Below the pieces are notes generated by a model. That model saw only the letters and a program-made list of their open reading frames with translations. It was not told the DNA's origin and did no database searches. From NCBI GenBank assembly GCA_002720535.1, contig PBIU01000003.1, forward strand, positions 56,324 through 71,326: DNA of 15,003 nucleotides. Reading direction: 5' to 3'. Of this stretch, positions 13,948 to 15,003 are shown in pieces (within the stretch, counting starts at the first letter, position 1; each line of letters starts with the position of its first letter). Made by a program: the position numbers and the translations under genes. The stretch is from Candidatus Pelagibacterales bacterium. GTDB lineage: Bacteria; Pseudomonadota; Alphaproteobacteria; TMED109.

Positions 13948-14190
13948 TTATATTGAGCAGTCATAACATGTTATAGGATTATCAAATTTTATTTCATAAT
14001 AATTTTCTGTTGAATAATCTGGAGCCTGATCATGTACAATATTTGCTCCGTAGCCGGCCCAAGCTTTTGAAGATGAATTCTCCATATCTATTGGAGCTCT
14101 GTAATCTGCAATATTTGGCATTAAAGGTGCTGCAAAAGTATTACTTGCTATGAATAGACTTATTATAAAACTTATAGTTAATTTTTTCAT
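13948..14190 (-). CDS. Small exported protein with C-terminal CxxC, function unknown
   Basis: An 80-residue protein with a clear signal peptide (MKKLTISFIISLFIASNTFA, cleavage likely after residue 20), leaving a mature chain of about 60 residues. The mature part is acidic and aromatic-rich (NIADYRAPIDMENSSSKAWAGYGANIV...) and ends in TCYDCSI, a CxxC that could bind metal or form a disulfide in the periplasm. AGGAT lies about 7 bp before the ATG on this strand. No family recognised. It converges with the isomerase gene through the shared terminator. Confidence 0.75.
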   Translation of the reverse strand: MKKLTISFIISLFIASNTFAAPLMPNIADYRAPIDMENSSSKAWAGYGANIVHDQAPDYSTENYYEIKFDNPITCYDCSI

Positions 14191-14341
14191 TTTTTTATCC
14201 TTATTTATTATTAAATTTAGAGTTATTTAAAGTTAATTTTTTATATATTAATTAAATTTGTAATAAATTTTTATTAGAGAGTGTATTAATATATAACTAC
14301 TTGAGATATAAAGCTTTTTTTTATTCTTAAAAGAACGTAGT

Positions 14342-14362
14342 TATGACAAATAATTTGTCATA
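14342..14362. promoter_or_regulatory. Perfect 21-bp palindrome upstream of the aldo/keto reductase gene
   Basis: Ten-base arms TATGACAAAT and ATTTGTCATA flank a single central A. This is the form of an operator for a dimeric helix-turn-helix regulator. It lies about 105 bp before the reductase ATG and 152 bp upstream of the divergent small gene, so it could control either. AT-rich -10-like sequence (TATAAGATAAGATATAAAT) follows at about 14385-14403. The rest of 14191-14467 shows no gene. Confidence 0.5.
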
Positions 14363-14467
14363 CAAGTATATGGTTTTAATTTTTTATAAGATAAGATATA
14401 AATTTGAGTTTATTAGATTTTGAAGATGTTAGATGCTCATACTTGAATTTTATGAAAGGTTATAAAT

Positions 14468-15003
14468 ATGAAATATAATAGATCTAGAAAGTTAGGTAAA
14501 TATGGTGAAGATGTTTCTCCAGTTGGAATAGGAGCTATGTCTTTTACCAACTTTTATGGGCCATGTAATGATAGCCAAGCTAAAAATATTTTGCATGCGG
14601 CATTAGATATGAATTTAAATCATATTGATACATCAAATGTTTATGGGGCGGGAAAATCTGAAGAAAGAATTGGTGATTTTTTATCAAAACAAGGTAATTT
14701 ATCCTCTAGTCTATTTAATATTGCTACAAAAGCTGCAATATATACAGACCAAGAAACAGGAAAAAGAGGTTTTAATAATGAAGGTGAATATTTAGAAAAT
14801 GAGTTAGATAAAAGTTTAAAAAGGTTAGGTGTAGAATATGTTGATCTCTTTTATGTACATAGAAGAGATATTAGAATAGAAATTGAGGAAGTAACGGAAT
14901 CTCTGGCAAAACTTGTACAAAAAGGAAAAACTAAAACTATTGGATTTTCTGAAATTGCTCCTTCTTCACTTAGAAGAGCATCTAAAATTCATCATATAGC
15001 AGC
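14468..15003 (+). CDS. Aldo/keto reductase, 3' end outside window
   Basis: A frame opening at ATG 14468 runs off the window after 178 codons. It begins MKYNRSRKLGKYGEDVSPVGIGAMSF, the usual strand of the TIM-barrel NAD(P)H-dependent aldo/keto reductase family. The catalytic tetrad is visible: D in NHIDTSNVYG, Y four residues on in the same motif, K in IATKAA and H in FYVHRRD. The later IGFSEIAPSSLRRA matches the family's conserved GxS region. The substrate is probably a small aldehyde, ketone or sugar, but cannot be read. AAGGTT lies about 10 bp before the ATG. Its promoter region includes the 21-bp palindrome. Confidence 0.9.
   Translation, partial: MKYNRSRKLGKYGEDVSPVGIGAMSFTNFYGPCNDSQAKNILHAALDMNLNHIDTSNVYGAGKSEERIGDFLSKQGNLSSSLFNIATKAAIYTDQETGKRGFNNEGEYLENELDKSLKRLGVEYVDLFYVHRRDIRIEIEEVTESLAKLVQKGKTKTIGFSEIAPSSLRRASKIHHIA

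Overview
The window is AT-rich throughout. Its housekeeping order (rlmE, guaB, rsmB, a TPR protein, guaA) and the style of its proteins point to a low-GC, streamlined, probably marine alphaproteobacterium. That assignment is an inference; no rRNA is present. No tRNA, CRISPR array or insertion sequence was seen.

Left flank (1-7105): the 3' part of an AMP-forming acyl-CoA synthetase/ligase gene, then a tightly packed plus-strand run. It holds 23S rRNA 2'-O-methyltransferase (rlmE), IMP dehydrogenase (guaB), an RsmB/NOL1-type 16S rRNA m5C methyltransferase, an exported TPR protein and GMP synthase (guaA). guaB and guaA are the two steps from IMP to GMP.

Accessory island (7106-13185, about 6 kb): inserted exactly at the 3' end of guaA. 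The last codons of guaA (Gly-Thr-Ile-Glu-Trp-Glu-stop) recur at the far end as a 23-bp direct repeat with one mismatch. Two more diverged copies, both still reading Glu-Trp-Glu-stop, lie inside. The island therefore looks like three stacked elements that all used the guaA attachment site: a gene-poor one of about 0.5 kb; one carrying a cluster of endonuclease/exonuclease/phosphatase (EEP) fold proteins, of which one is a remnant; and one carrying an HNH nuclease and a restriction-modification pair (a PLD/NgoFVII-type endonuclease divergent from a cytosine-C5 methyltransferase with an N-terminal ribbon-helix-helix-like segment). Each element has its own family of 9-10 bp tandem direct repeats with a period of about 11 bp at both ends, resembling integrase arm-type sites. 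A conserved block (TTACTCAC...TTACAGA) precedes each downstream Glu-Trp-Glu copy. No recombinase gene is present, so these look like non-autonomous elements moved in trans.

Right flank (13197-15003): a DsbA/2-hydroxychromene-2-carboxylate isomerase family gene that probably sat about 11 bp behind guaA before insertion, a bidirectional terminator, a small exported CxxC protein on the minus strand, and the 5' part of an aldo/keto reductase gene that runs off the window with a perfect 21-bp palindrome upstream.
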